32,308 nt of DNA from Ilumatobacter sp. Its GTDB lineage: Bacteria; Actinomycetota; Acidimicrobiia; Acidimicrobiales; Ilumatobacteraceae. The stretch covers positions 1 through 32,308 of the forward strand of contig JABDKP010000187.1 in assembly GCA_013002175.1 (NCBI GenBank), in the 5' to 3' direction. Each line of letters begins with the position of its first letter. Positions within the stretch are counted from its first letter, which is position 1. Under the pieces are notes generated by a model, which saw only the letters and a program-made list of their open reading frames with translations, was not told the DNA's origin and did not search any database. The position numbers and the translations under genes were made by a program. This document shows positions 1-7,288 of the stretch, piece by piece.

Positions 1-868
1 CGCCGGTGAGCGGGTCGATCATCGTGATGCGGTCGACCGTGTCACCGAACATCTCGATCCGGAGCACGTTCTCCTCGTATGCCGGGTGCACCTCGATCGT
101 GTCGCCGCGGACGCGGAAGTTGCCGCGGCCGAGCGTCATGTCGTTGCGGTCGTACTGCATGTCGACGAGGCGGCGCAGGATGTTGCGCATGTCGTAGTCG
201 ACGCCGACGTTGAGGTCGAGCAACTGGCCGCGGTACTCCTCGGGGTTGCCCATGACGTAGATGCACGACACCGACGCGACGACGATGACGTCCTTGCGGG
301 TGAGCAGCGCCGCCGTGGTGGAGTGCCGCAGCCGCTCGATGTCGTCGTTGATCGAGCTGTCCTTCTCGATGAACGTGTCACTGCTGGGGATGTACGCCTC
401 GGGCTGGTAGTAGTCGTAGTAGCTGACGAAGTACTCGACCCGGTTGTGCGGGAAGAAGTCGCGCATCTCCTGGGCGAGCTGCGCGGCGAGCGACTTGTTC
501 GGGGCGAGGATCAGCGTCGGCCGCTGCGTCTGCTCGATCGTCCACGCGATGGTGGCCGACTTGCCCGAGCCGGTGATGCCGAGCAACGTCTGGAAGCGTT
601 CGCCCGCGTCGATCCCCTCGGCCAGCGCGGCGATCGCCTGCGGTTGGTGGCCGGCGGGTTCGAAGTCGGACACGACCCGGAACGGCCGCTCGGCGCCGGT
701 GTCGTAGTTGCTGACCGTCGTCGCAGAACTGATCAGCTCCTGCTCGGGCGACAGCGCGGGCACGGTGGCCGGGTCGGCGACACCTGCAGGCGTGTCAGCG
801 GAGTCAGCGGTGTCTGGGGCGGCCGCGGTGTCGCTGGCGGAGGTGTCCGGTCGGGCGGTGTCGGTCAC
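1..868 (-). CDS. uvrB: UvrABC excinuclease subunit B, N-terminal part (cut by window edge)
   Basis: UvrB is the damage-verifying helicase-like subunit of nucleotide excision repair; it is loaded by UvrA and recruits UvrC. Only the first ~289 codons are inside the window. Visible hallmarks are [17 protein letters not shown], the Walker A loop [13 protein letters not shown] (Ser where Thr is usual), [20 protein letters not shown], the beta-hairpin region [33 protein letters not shown], and [16 protein letters not shown]. The GTG start (complement of 866-868) is chosen because an in-frame TAG lies four codons upstream. It gives an acidic, low-complexity N-terminal extension of roughly 65 residues rich in Asp, Thr and Ala before the conserved core, longer than in typical UvrB. 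The gene sits 65 bases downstream of the CNNM pair on the same strand and may be co-transcribed with it. Confidence 0.95.
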   Translation of the reverse strand, partial: MTDTARPDTSASDTAAAPDTADSADTPAGVADPATVPALSPEQELISSATTVSNYDTGAERPFRVVSDFEPAGHQPQAIAALAEGIDAGERFQTLLGITGSGKSATIAWTIEQTQRPTLILAPNKSLAAQLAQEMRDFFPHNRVEYFVSYYDYYQPEAYIPSSDTFIEKDSSINDDIERLRHSTTAALLTRKDVIVVASVSCIYVMGNPEEYRGQLLDLNVGVDYDMRNILRRLVDMQYDRNDMTLGRGNFRVRGDTIEVHPAYEENVLRIEMFGDTVDRITMIDPLTG

Positions 869-933
869 CCGATCAGTCTACGGCCACGAACACCCGTTCG
901 CCACCGGTCGATCGACGGCACGCACCCGTGTGC

Positions 934-2256
934 TCAGGTGGACGTGTCGAACCGGATGCGCAGGCTGGCGATCGCGTAGCCGTCCATCTCGAGCACGGTG
1001 AACTCGCCGAGGTCGGTCCGCACACTGTCGCCGGCCGCGGGGATCTCGTCGAGCGCGTCGATCACGTATCCCGCCACCGTCTGCCAGTCACCCTCGGGCA
1101 GGGGATGGCCCGTGCACCCCTCGAACTCGTCGGGACGCAGGGTGCCCGTGACGCGGAACGAACCATCGGCATGGCGCTGGCAATCGCTGTCGCGGTCGTC
1201 GGATTCGTCGTCGAAGTCGCCGATCAACTCCTCGATCACGTCTTCGAGCGTGACCAGGCCGACGACCGTGCCGTGCTCGTCGACGGCGAGCGAGATGTGA
1301 TGGCGTTCGGTGCGCATCTCCAGCAGCAGATCTTCCAGGCCGTGGTGGTCGGGCGTGACCATGATCGGGCGCACCAGTGTGCCGGCCCGGGCGGACTCCC
1401 ACTCCCCGTTCTGCAGCCGGAGCAGGTCCTTCGCGTGCACGAACCCGAGCGGGTGGTCGAGGTCGTTGTCGTGGATGATGATGCGGGTCCGCCCGGTGCG
1501 GTACGCCGCGGTGGCGACCTCCGCTGCGGTTGCGTCCGCCGGCACGGAAACGATGTCCCGACGGACGGTCATCGCATCCGCCGCGGTGAGTCCTGACAGT
1601 TCGAGGGACCGGGTGAGCAGGGCGTGGTCGTGGTGGTCGATGTCGCCATGGCCGGCCGATTCGTCGAGCAGCAGCAGCAGGTCGTTCGGCGAGTGCGCCA
1701 TCGCCCGCTCATCCTGCGGTTCCACCCCGACAGCCTGCACGACGAGGTTCGCGATCCAGTTGAGGAATCGGATGATCGGGCGGAAGACGGACACGAAGCC
1801 CCGGAACGGACGAGCCAGACGCAGTGCCGAGGATTCCGGGTCCGAGATCGCCCACGACTTCGGTGCCATCTCGCCCACGACCATGTGTAGGAACACGACG
1901 ATCGACAGGGCGATCGCGAAGGCGATCACGTGCAGGGTCGTGTCCGAGAGCGTGAACGCCTCGCCGAGCGCCCCCTCGATGATGTGCGCCACCGCCGGCT
2001 CAGCGACAGCACCGAGGCCGAGCGAGCACATCGTGATGCCGAGTTGCGCCCCCGCGAGCATCAACGTCAGTTCGCGAATGCCGGCGAGCGCCGCCGTGGC
2101 GCGCTTGCTGCCTTCGGCCGCGAGCTGTTCGATCCGTGACCGGCGGGCGGCGAGCAGCGCGAACTCGGCAGCCACGAAGAACCCGTTGAGGGCGAGCAGG
2201 ACGACGGCGGCAACCAGCGCCGGCCAGTTGACCTCGATGCCCGACGCGGCGATCAC
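934..2256 (-). CDS. CNNM/CBS-domain membrane protein (HlyC/CorC family), second of a pair
   Basis: This 440-residue protein has the standard HlyC/CorC layout. An N-terminal CNNM (DUF21) transmembrane domain (about 1-200) opens with a hydrophobic helix and NGFFVAAEFALLAARRSRI. A CBS pair follows (about 215-340, including GFVHAKDLLRLQNGEW and VDEHGTVVGLVTLEDVIEEL), then a C-terminal CorC/HlyC transporter-associated domain (about 355-435). Family members are linked to Mg2+/divalent-cation homeostasis; the old name hemolysin is misleading. The ATG lies inside the end of the upstream paralogue, with a 4-base ATGA overlap, so the two are translationally coupled and could form a heteromer. Transport direction and ion cannot be read from sequence. 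Confidence 0.9.
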   Translation of the reverse strand: MIAASGIEVNWPALVAAVVLLALNGFFVAAEFALLAARRSRIEQLAAEGSKRATAALAGIRELTLMLAGAQLGITMCSLGLGAVAEPAVAHIIEGALGEAFTLSDTTLHVIAFAIALSIVVFLHMVVGEMAPKSWAISDPESSALRLARPFRGFVSVFRPIIRFLNWIANLVVQAVGVEPQDERAMAHSPNDLLLLLDESAGHGDIDHHDHALLTRSLELSGLTAADAMTVRRDIVSVPADATAAEVATAAYRTGRTRIIIHDNDLDHPLGFVHAKDLLRLQNGEWESARAGTLVRPIMVTPDHHGLEDLLLEMRTERHHISLAVDEHGTVVGLVTLEDVIEELIGDFDDESDDRDSDCQRHADGSFRVTGTLRPDEFEGCTGHPLPEGDWQTVAGYVIDALDEIPAAGDSVRTDLGEFTVLEMDGYAIASLRIRFDTST

Positions 2257-3611
2257 GAGTCGCCCGATTCCGCGGCGTCGGGGACACCGTCACCGTCGTC
2301 GTCGAGGTGCGCCACCCCCGACTCGGGGTCGAGCCGGATGCGGACGTTGGTGATCGCGAAGTCCTCGATGTCGAGGACCTCGATCGACAGCCCGTCGACG
2401 ACCACTTCGTCGCCGACCTCGGCCAGCCGTTCCAGGCGTTCGAGGACGAGCCCGGCAACCGTGTCGTAGTCACCGTCGGGCAACTCGAACCCCGTGAAGC
2501 GTTCGATCTCGTCGGGTCGCGACGTCGCCGCGACCGACCACACGCCCGGCTCGATCTCCTGGAACTCCCCGGGGGCGCTCGGGTCGTACTCGTCCTCGAT
2601 CTCGCCGACGAGTTCCTCGACGAGGTCCTCGAGCGTGACCACGCCGGCCGGCCCGCCGTACTCGTCGATCACGATCGCCATCTCGGTGGAGTGTGCCCGC
2701 AGCGCCGTCAGCACGACGTTCAACCCGGCCGCTTCTGGCACCGCGAGCACGTCGTGGACCAGCGTCTCGACCCGGGTCTGCCCGTAGGCGTCACGCGGGA
2801 CGCCGAGCAGGTCCTTCGCGTGCACGAGGCCGATCACGCGACCGTCGTCGGCGACGACAGGGAACCGCGAATGGTTCGAATTCATCAGCTCCCGCAGGTC
2901 CTCGGCGGTGGCCCCGGCGTTGATGGTGACCGTCCGGTTCCACGCGACCATCGCATCGGACGCCTCGAGCTCACCGAAGTCGATCGCCCGCTCCAGCAGG
3001 GATGCCTGCGACGTGGTCAGCTGGCCGCTCTCGGCCGAGGAGTCGACGATGAAGTCGAGCTCGTCGGTGGACACCGAGCCATGGATCTCCTCGACCGGCT
3101 CGATGCCGAACAGTCGAAGCAGCCGGTTTGCGGAGCCGTCGAACAGCCGGATGAGTGGCCCTGCGGCGCGCATGAACAGCAGCGTCGACGACGCGAGCTG
3201 ACGCGCGACCGGCTCGGGCTTGGCGATCGCGAGGTTCTTCGGGGCGAGTTCGCCGAACACCATCTGGGCGGTCGTGGCGAGGACGAATGCGATCGTGACC
3301 GCGATCCCGAACGTCGCGTTCTCCGGGATGCCGACGGCGTCCAGGACCGGGTCGAGCGCTCCGGCGATCGCCGGTTCTGCGATGAAACCGAGGACGAGGG
3401 ACGTGACGGTGATCCCGAGTTGCGCACCCGAGAGCATGAAGCTCAGCCGCTTGTGGACGGTGATCGCCCGCCGCGATCGGCGGTCACCCTCGTCGGCGCG
3501 GTCGACGAACTTGACGCGACGTGAGGCGACAAACGCGAACTCGGCGGCCACGAAGTAGCCGTTCGCCGCGATCAACAGCACGACGCCGAGCAGCCCGAAC
3601 GCGATGGTCAT
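2253..3611 (-). CDS. CNNM/CBS-domain membrane protein (HlyC/CorC family), first of a pair
   Basis: This 452-residue paralogue of the downstream gene has the same architecture. The N-terminal hydrophobic helix and NGYFVAAEFAFVASRRVKF mark a CNNM domain (to about 195). Then come a CBS pair (about 210-335, with VIGLVHAKDLLGV and IDEYGGPAGVVTLEDLVEEL) and a C-terminal CorC/HlyC domain (about 350-435), ending in an acidic tail with DDDGDGVPD. The likely role is divalent-cation handling at the inner membrane. It begins the minus-strand unit that continues into the second CNNM gene and perhaps uvrB. Upstream is a 146-base space shared with the divergent selenoprotein glutathione peroxidase; a possible minus-strand -10 (TAACAT) lies at 3726-3731. 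Confidence 0.9.
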   Translation of the reverse strand: MTIAFGLLGVVLLIAANGYFVAAEFAFVASRRVKFVDRADEGDRRSRRAITVHKRLSFMLSGAQLGITVTSLVLGFIAEPAIAGALDPVLDAVGIPENATFGIAVTIAFVLATTAQMVFGELAPKNLAIAKPEPVARQLASSTLLFMRAAGPLIRLFDGSANRLLRLFGIEPVEEIHGSVSTDELDFIVDSSAESGQLTTSQASLLERAIDFGELEASDAMVAWNRTVTINAGATAEDLRELMNSNHSRFPVVADDGRVIGLVHAKDLLGVPRDAYGQTRVETLVHDVLAVPEAAGLNVVLTALRAHSTEMAIVIDEYGGPAGVVTLEDLVEELVGEIEDEYDPSAPGEFQEIEPGVWSVAATSRPDEIERFTGFELPDGDYDTVAGLVLERLERLAEVGDEVVVDGLSIEVLDIEDFAITNVRIRLDPESGVAHLDDDGDGVPDAAESGDS

Positions 3612-3725
3612 CGGGTCAGCGAACCCTCAGCGGGAGGAGTCGCCCAGACACAACTGGGAGGGTGATGGACAGCCAGCAGTCGGCTGCCCATCGAAGATCG
3701 GTCGTCGTCGGACATGGGTAGCCAG

Positions 3726-3731
3726 ATGTTA
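3726..3731 (-). promoter_or_regulatory. Possible -10 box for the CNNM operon
   Basis: The minus strand reads TAACAT, a TAnnnT match, in the divergent spacer, about 115 bases before the CNNM start codon. A short inverted repeat, GACCC-N7-GGGTC (3734-3750), lies between it and the oppositely directed peroxidase promoter and could be an operator. No convincing -35 was found, so support is weak. Confidence 0.3.
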
Positions 3732-3743
3732 TCGACCCAGGGG

Positions 3744-3749
3744 TAGGGT
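3744..3749 (+). promoter_or_regulatory. -10 box of a probable leaderless promoter for the glutathione peroxidase
   Basis: TAGGGT fits TAnnnT and ends 8 bases before the ATG at 3758. This spacing places the transcription start at or next to the initiation codon. No Shine-Dalgarno sequence is seen in front of that ATG, which agrees with leaderless translation. The same arrangement recurs at fabD, lysR, the carboxyltransferase and one ATP-grasp gene. Confidence 0.5.
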
Positions 3750-3757
3750 CCGTGCCC

Positions 3758-4231
3758 ATGACAGCGTTCCACGACTTCGACATGACCTCGATCACCGGCG
3801 AGCAGGTCTCGTTCGACCAGTTCCGTGACCAGGTCGTGTTGGTCGTCAACGTCGCCAGTCGTTGAGGCCTCACCCCCCAGTACGCAGGTCTGCGTGCGCT
3901 CCACAACGACAACGACGGTGTCACCGTGCTCGGCTTCCCGTGTAACCAGTTCGCCGACCAGGAACCCGGTACCGACGCCGAGATCCTGGACTTCGCAACG
4001 TCGAACTTCGACGTCAACTTCCCGATGTTCTCGAAGATCGAGGTCAACGGTGACGACGCGGCGCCGCTCTACCAGTGGCTGAAAGATCAGCAACCGGGCG
4101 GTGGCGACACCTCTGACATCGCGTGGAACTTCGAGAAGTTCCTGATCGACAAGGAGGGCAACGTCGTCAAGCGGTATCCCCCGCCGACGACCCCCGAGGA
4201 CATCGCCGCCGATCTTCCGCACTACCTCTGA
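3758..4231 (+). CDS. Selenocysteine-containing glutathione peroxidase (in-frame UGA at 3863-3865)
   Basis: This is a peroxidase that reduces hydrogen or organic peroxides with thiol electrons. Read through the TGA, the frame gives 157 residues, a normal GPx length. The UGA (residue 36) falls exactly on the catalytic position of the family motif, NVASR-U-GLTPQY, where other members have Sec or Cys. The rest of the tetrad is present: Gln in GFPCNQF and Trp/Asn in IAWNFEKF. The resolving-Cys position of 2-Cys (thioredoxin-type) members reads DFATSNF, so this looks like a 1-Sec enzyme needing an external thiol. A SECIS-like hairpin follows the UGA. Homology is continuous on both sides with no frame change, which argues against a nonsense mutation. 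Standard gene calling would start at Met57 (3926) and miss the active site. Downstream lie gamma-glutamyl metabolism genes. The selA/B/C/D genes are not in this window. Confidence 0.92.
3880..3897 (+). promoter_or_regulatory. Bacterial SECIS-like hairpin downstream of the UGA codon
   Basis: GTACGCA and TGCGTGC form a 7-bp stem (one G-U wobble) closed by a GGTC loop. The first loop G is 21 bases after the UGA, within the range expected for bacterial SECIS elements, which lie inside the coding region. The apical ten bases GCAGGTCTGC match, from memory, the apex of the E. coli fdhF SECIS, where the GG of the loop contacts SelB. Unlike fdhF there is no bulged U in the 5' arm, so the cognate SelB may recognise a somewhat different shape. 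Confidence 0.85.
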
Positions 4232-4251
4232 CCGCGCCCCCCACGGTGACT

Positions 4252-4275
4252 CGCCAGGGTCAGACGGCCCTGGTG
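4252..4275 (+). terminator. Hairpin after the glutathione peroxidase gene
   Basis: CGCCAGGG (4252-4259) pairs with CCCTGGTG (4268-4275) around an 8-base loop, 20 bases after the peroxidase stop. There is no T-run, as is common in high-GC actinobacteria. It may end or attenuate transcription between the peroxidase and the following ligase gene, so the two need not form one operon. Confidence 0.45.
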
Positions 4276-4328
4276 GATCGCTCCGACGCCCGGCAGACTC
4301 TCACCGTGACCACGCCCGTGCCAGCACG

Positions 4329-5477
4329 ATGACCATCGACTTCGCGTTCAACGGTCGGCCGACGATCGGTGTCGAGCTGGAGCTGCATCTCGTCGACGCC
4401 GTCACCGGTGAACTGGTGTCCGCGGCGAACGAACTCCTCGCCGAGCTGGGCGCCCCCCACCCCGACGGCGAGCATCCGAAGGCGAAACACGAGCTGTTCC
4501 AGAGCACCGTCGAGATCATCACCGGCGTGTGCGAGTCCCCGGCCGAAGCGCACGCCGACCTCCGTGCGACGCTCGCCGAGCTCCAGCAGGCGGCCGCGTC
4601 GCGCGGTCTCGCCGTGATCAGTGCCGGTACCCATCCGTTCGGCCTCGCCCGCGACCAGGACGTCAGCCCGCACCCCCGCTACCACGAGCTCGTCGAGGCG
4701 ATGCAGTGGCCGGCCCGCCGGCTGCTGATCTGCGGCCAGCACGTTCATGTCGGCGTCCGCGACGGCGAACGGGCGATCACGATCATCAACGAGATGATGC
4801 GGCATCTGCCCCTGTTCCTCGCGCTGTCCGCATCGAGTCCGTTCTTCGAGGGCGAGGACTCCGGCCTGGCGTCGGCGCGCTCGAAGGTGTTCGAAGCACT
4901 GCCGACCGCAGGCCTGCCGCCGCAGATCACCGGGTGGACCGACTTCGAGGCGTTCATGTCGACGCTGATCGACTCCGAGTGCATCAGCTCGATCCGGGAG
5001 GTGTGGTGGGACATCCGCCCGCACCCGGACTTCGGCACCATCGAGTTCCGGATGTGCGACGCGCCACACACGGTGCGTGAAGCAACCGCACTCGCCGGAC
5101 TCGCCCAGACGCTGGTGGCATGGGCCGACGACCTCGCCGACCGCGGCGAGCTGCCGCCCGCACCGAACGAGTGGACCGTCCGCGAAAACCGCTGGCTGGC
5201 GGCGCGCCACGGCATCGATGCCCGGCTGATCGTCGAACGCGACGGTCCGCCCCGACGGCAGGCGATCCGCGAGCTCCTGCCCGAACTCCTGGAGCAACTC
5301 GCCCCGACCGCAGCGACGATCGGCACCGAGGCCGAGCTCGCCGGCCTGCTCGACATCCTCGAGCACGGCACCGGCTCGATCCGCCAACGGCGCCTCGTCG
5401 AGGGCGGCGCTAGCCTGCTCGACGTGGTCCACCACCTCGCTGCAGAACTGCTCGACGACCGTGTCGTCCGGGCATGA
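4329..5477 (+). CDS. GCS2-family carboxylate-amine ligase (YbdK-type, glutamate-cysteine ligase-like)
   Basis: This 382-residue protein is of typical YbdK length. GCS2 enzymes use ATP to join a carboxylate, usually the gamma-carboxyl of glutamate, to an amine such as that of cysteine. Seen here: the N-terminal strand TIGVELELHLVDAVTG with the metal-binding Glu pair, ISAGTHPF, QHVHVGV, the helix after INEMMRHLPLFLALSASSPF, and WWDIRPHPDFGTIEFRMCDA with RENRWLAARHG near the C-terminus. The true substrate is uncertain, because YbdK proteins are weak glutamate-cysteine ligases in vitro. Its stop overlaps the next start (ATGA), coupling it to an M20 amidohydrolase and then a gamma-glutamylcyclotransferase-like gene, with a selenoperoxidase just upstream. 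This context supports gamma-glutamyl or thiol metabolism. A second, quite different GCS2 protein is at 19904-21838. Confidence 0.88.
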   Translation: MTIDFAFNGRPTIGVELELHLVDAVTGELVSAANELLAELGAPHPDGEHPKAKHELFQSTVEIITGVCESPAEAHADLRATLAELQQAAASRGLAVISAGTHPFGLARDQDVSPHPRYHELVEAMQWPARRLLICGQHVHVGVRDGERAITIINEMMRHLPLFLALSASSPFFEGEDSGLASARSKVFEALPTAGLPPQITGWTDFEAFMSTLIDSECISSIREVWWDIRPHPDFGTIEFRMCDAPHTVREATALAGLAQTLVAWADDLADRGELPPAPNEWTVRENRWLAARHGIDARLIVERDGPPRRQAIRELLPELLEQLAPTAATIGTEAELAGLLDILEHGTGSIRQRRLVEGGASLLDVVHHLAAELLDDRVVRA

Positions 5478-6703
5478 CGTCGGTCGAGCGTCCCGCCGCC
5501 GCAGCACCGTCGCCCGATGACTCGTTGCGCGGGTGGCTCGCCGAACACTCCGCGGGCCTGATCGCACTGCGGCGCAACATCCATGCCCACCCCGAACTCA
5601 GCGGCGCAGAGCATGCCACGACCGAGCTCGTCCGCGAGCGTCTCGAACTGGCGGGGCTGACGCCACGCATTTTCGCGATCGGCACCGGGTTGGCGTGCGA
5701 TCTCCGCCCCGACGGCGCCGATGGACGGCCCGTCCTCGCCCTGCGCGCGGACCTCGATGCGTTGGCGATGGACGACGAGAAGGACGTGCCGTACCGCAGC
5801 CAGGTGGCCGGCGCTTCGCATGCCTGCGGGCACGACGTCCACACCGCGGTCGTCCTCGGTACGGCGATGTACTTCGCCAACCATCGCGACGAGTTGCCGG
5901 GTCCGCTGCGGCTGCTGTTCCAGCCGGCGGAGGAACGCGTTCCGGGCGGAGCCCTCGACGTGATCGCGGACGGCGGACTCGACGGCGTCGACGCGATCGT
6001 GGGCGTCCACTGCGAACCCAAGCTCGACGTCGGCGTCATCGGCGTCAAGTCCGGATCGATCTCGTCAGCCGCGGACATGCTCGAGATCAGGTTGTCCGGT
6101 CCGGGCGGGCACACCGCCCGACCGGAGCTGACGGTCAACCTCCTGGCCGTCGCCGCACGGGTCGTCGCCGAACTGCCGCAGCGCGTGGCCGACGCGCTCG
6201 AGCTCGGCGACGAAGTGAAGCTCGTGTTCGGCTCGGTCCACGGTGGCGACGCGGCCAACGTGATCCCGACGAACTGTGTGCTGCGGGCCTCCGTGCGGAC
6301 GCCGACCCTCGCCGTTTGGGAGGGTCTGCCCCGCCTCGTCGAGCGGATCATCGGCGAGCTGCTCGCGGACACGGGCGCCGGCTTCGAAGTGGACTACACG
6401 CACGGCGTGCCGCCGGTCGTCAACGACGGGCAGATCACCGACGTCGTGCGCCGGGCCGCGACCGGCGAATTCGGTCCGGACGCCGTCGTGCCCGTTGCGC
6501 AGAGCTGGGGCGGCGACGACTTCGCATGGCTGCTGCGCGAGGTCCCCGGATCGTACGTGCGGCTCGGTGTGCACGACACCGGCCGACCCGGCGAATATCT
6601 CGACCTGCACGTCGGCCACTTCGACGTCGACGAGCGGGCAATCGCGCTCGGCGTCCGCCTGCTCGTGGCGACCGTGCGCGAGTACTTCGCCACGCCGGCA
6701 TGA
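5474..6703 (+). CDS. M20-family metallo-amidohydrolase (N-acyl-amino-acid hydrolase-like)
   Basis: This 409-residue zinc-dependent hydrolase of the M20D (aminoacylase/hippurate hydrolase/IAA-amino-acid hydrolase) group cleaves an amide bond to an amino-acid amine. Metal-site motifs are LRRNIHAHPELSG, ALRADLDALAMDDE, SHACGHDVHTA (Cys118, His120, His123), LLFQPAEER (Glu153/Glu154), VGVHCEPKLDVG and QSWGGDDFAW. The dimerisation insert SGPGGHTARPELTVNLL is also present. It overlaps both neighbours by 4 bases, so the three genes are made together. In this setting a gamma-glutamyl- or N-acyl-cysteine derivative is a reasonable substrate guess, but M20D specificity cannot be called from sequence. 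No signal peptide is visible, so it is cytoplasmic. Confidence 0.9.
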   Translation: MTSVERPAAAAPSPDDSLRGWLAEHSAGLIALRRNIHAHPELSGAEHATTELVRERLELAGLTPRIFAIGTGLACDLRPDGADGRPVLALRADLDALAMDDEKDVPYRSQVAGASHACGHDVHTAVVLGTAMYFANHRDELPGPLRLLFQPAEERVPGGALDVIADGGLDGVDAIVGVHCEPKLDVGVIGVKSGSISSAADMLEIRLSGPGGHTARPELTVNLLAVAARVVAELPQRVADALELGDEVKLVFGSVHGGDAANVIPTNCVLRASVRTPTLAVWEGLPRLVERIIGELLADTGAGFEVDYTHGVPPVVNDGQITDVVRRAATGEFGPDAVVPVAQSWGGDDFAWLLREVPGSYVRLGVHDTGRPGEYLDLHVGHFDVDERAIALGVRLLVATVREYFATPA

Positions 6704-7278
6704 CTCGGGCCACCTGGATCTTCGGATACGGCTCGCTCGCTTCACCGGCATCGATCGCGTCCACGATCGGCCGCGAGCCGCGGCCGGCGATGCGCGTCGC
6801 CCACGTCGAAGGTTTCGGACGGCGCTGGAACTACGGGTCGAAGGTGTTGCGCGGCGACTGGACCCACGACGGCATCGACGTCGTCGGCGGGCTGGTGGTG
6901 TCGCTCGGCGTGCAGGCCGGGCCGGACGAGTCGTGCAACGGCGTCGTCTTCCGCGTCGACGCCGACGAGCTGGCGCGCCTGGACTGGCGCGAGCGTGACT
7001 ACGCGCGCGTCGACGTCACCGAGGCGGTCACGATCGACGAGCGGGACGGAGACGACGGTGTGGTCGACGGCGCGATCGAGATCTACGTGCCGCGACCGAG
7101 CGCGATCGATCGGTACGAGCGTGCCCGTGACGAGCGGCGAGCGGCGGTGCGTTCCGAGTACTGGCAGCTCGTCCGCGAGTCGTTCGCTGCGCTGGGCGAC
7201 AGCCACGCCGAGTGGTACGACCGGACCCTCGCGCCGGACGTCCCGATCGTGGACGTGGCGCTGCACCCGCTCGGCTGA
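6700..7278 (+). CDS. Gamma-glutamylcyclotransferase-like protein
   Basis: This 192-residue protein opens with WIFGYGSLASPASI, the YGSL substrate-binding loop of the GGCT/AIG2/BtrG superfamily. It continues with HVEGFGRRWNYGSKVLRG, a GLVVSLGVQ...CNGVVFRVDADELARLDWRE segment that holds the expected acidic residue, and IEIYVPRP. Family enzymes release 5-oxoproline from gamma-glutamyl amines or degrade glutathione-like dipeptides; some act in antibiotic maturation. The ATG overlaps the M20 stop. The open frame extends far upstream inside the M20 gene, but homology begins at this ATG. Ligase, amidase and cyclotransferase together form the parts of a gamma-glutamyl cycle. The gene converges on coaE with only 10 bases between. 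Confidence 0.85.
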   Translation: MTRATWIFGYGSLASPASIASTIGREPRPAMRVAHVEGFGRRWNYGSKVLRGDWTHDGIDVVGGLVVSLGVQAGPDESCNGVVFRVDADELARLDWRERDYARVDVTEAVTIDERDGDDGVVDGAIEIYVPRPSAIDRYERARDERRAAVRSEYWQLVRESFAALGDSHAEWYDRTLAPDVPIVDVALHPLG

Positions 7279-7288
7279 GCGGGCACGA

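Noticed and set aside
3863-3865. TGA read as a nonsense mutation making the glutathione peroxidase a pseudogene
   Set aside because: The UGA is exactly at the Sec/Cys catalytic position, the frame is intact on both sides, and a SECIS-like hairpin follows.
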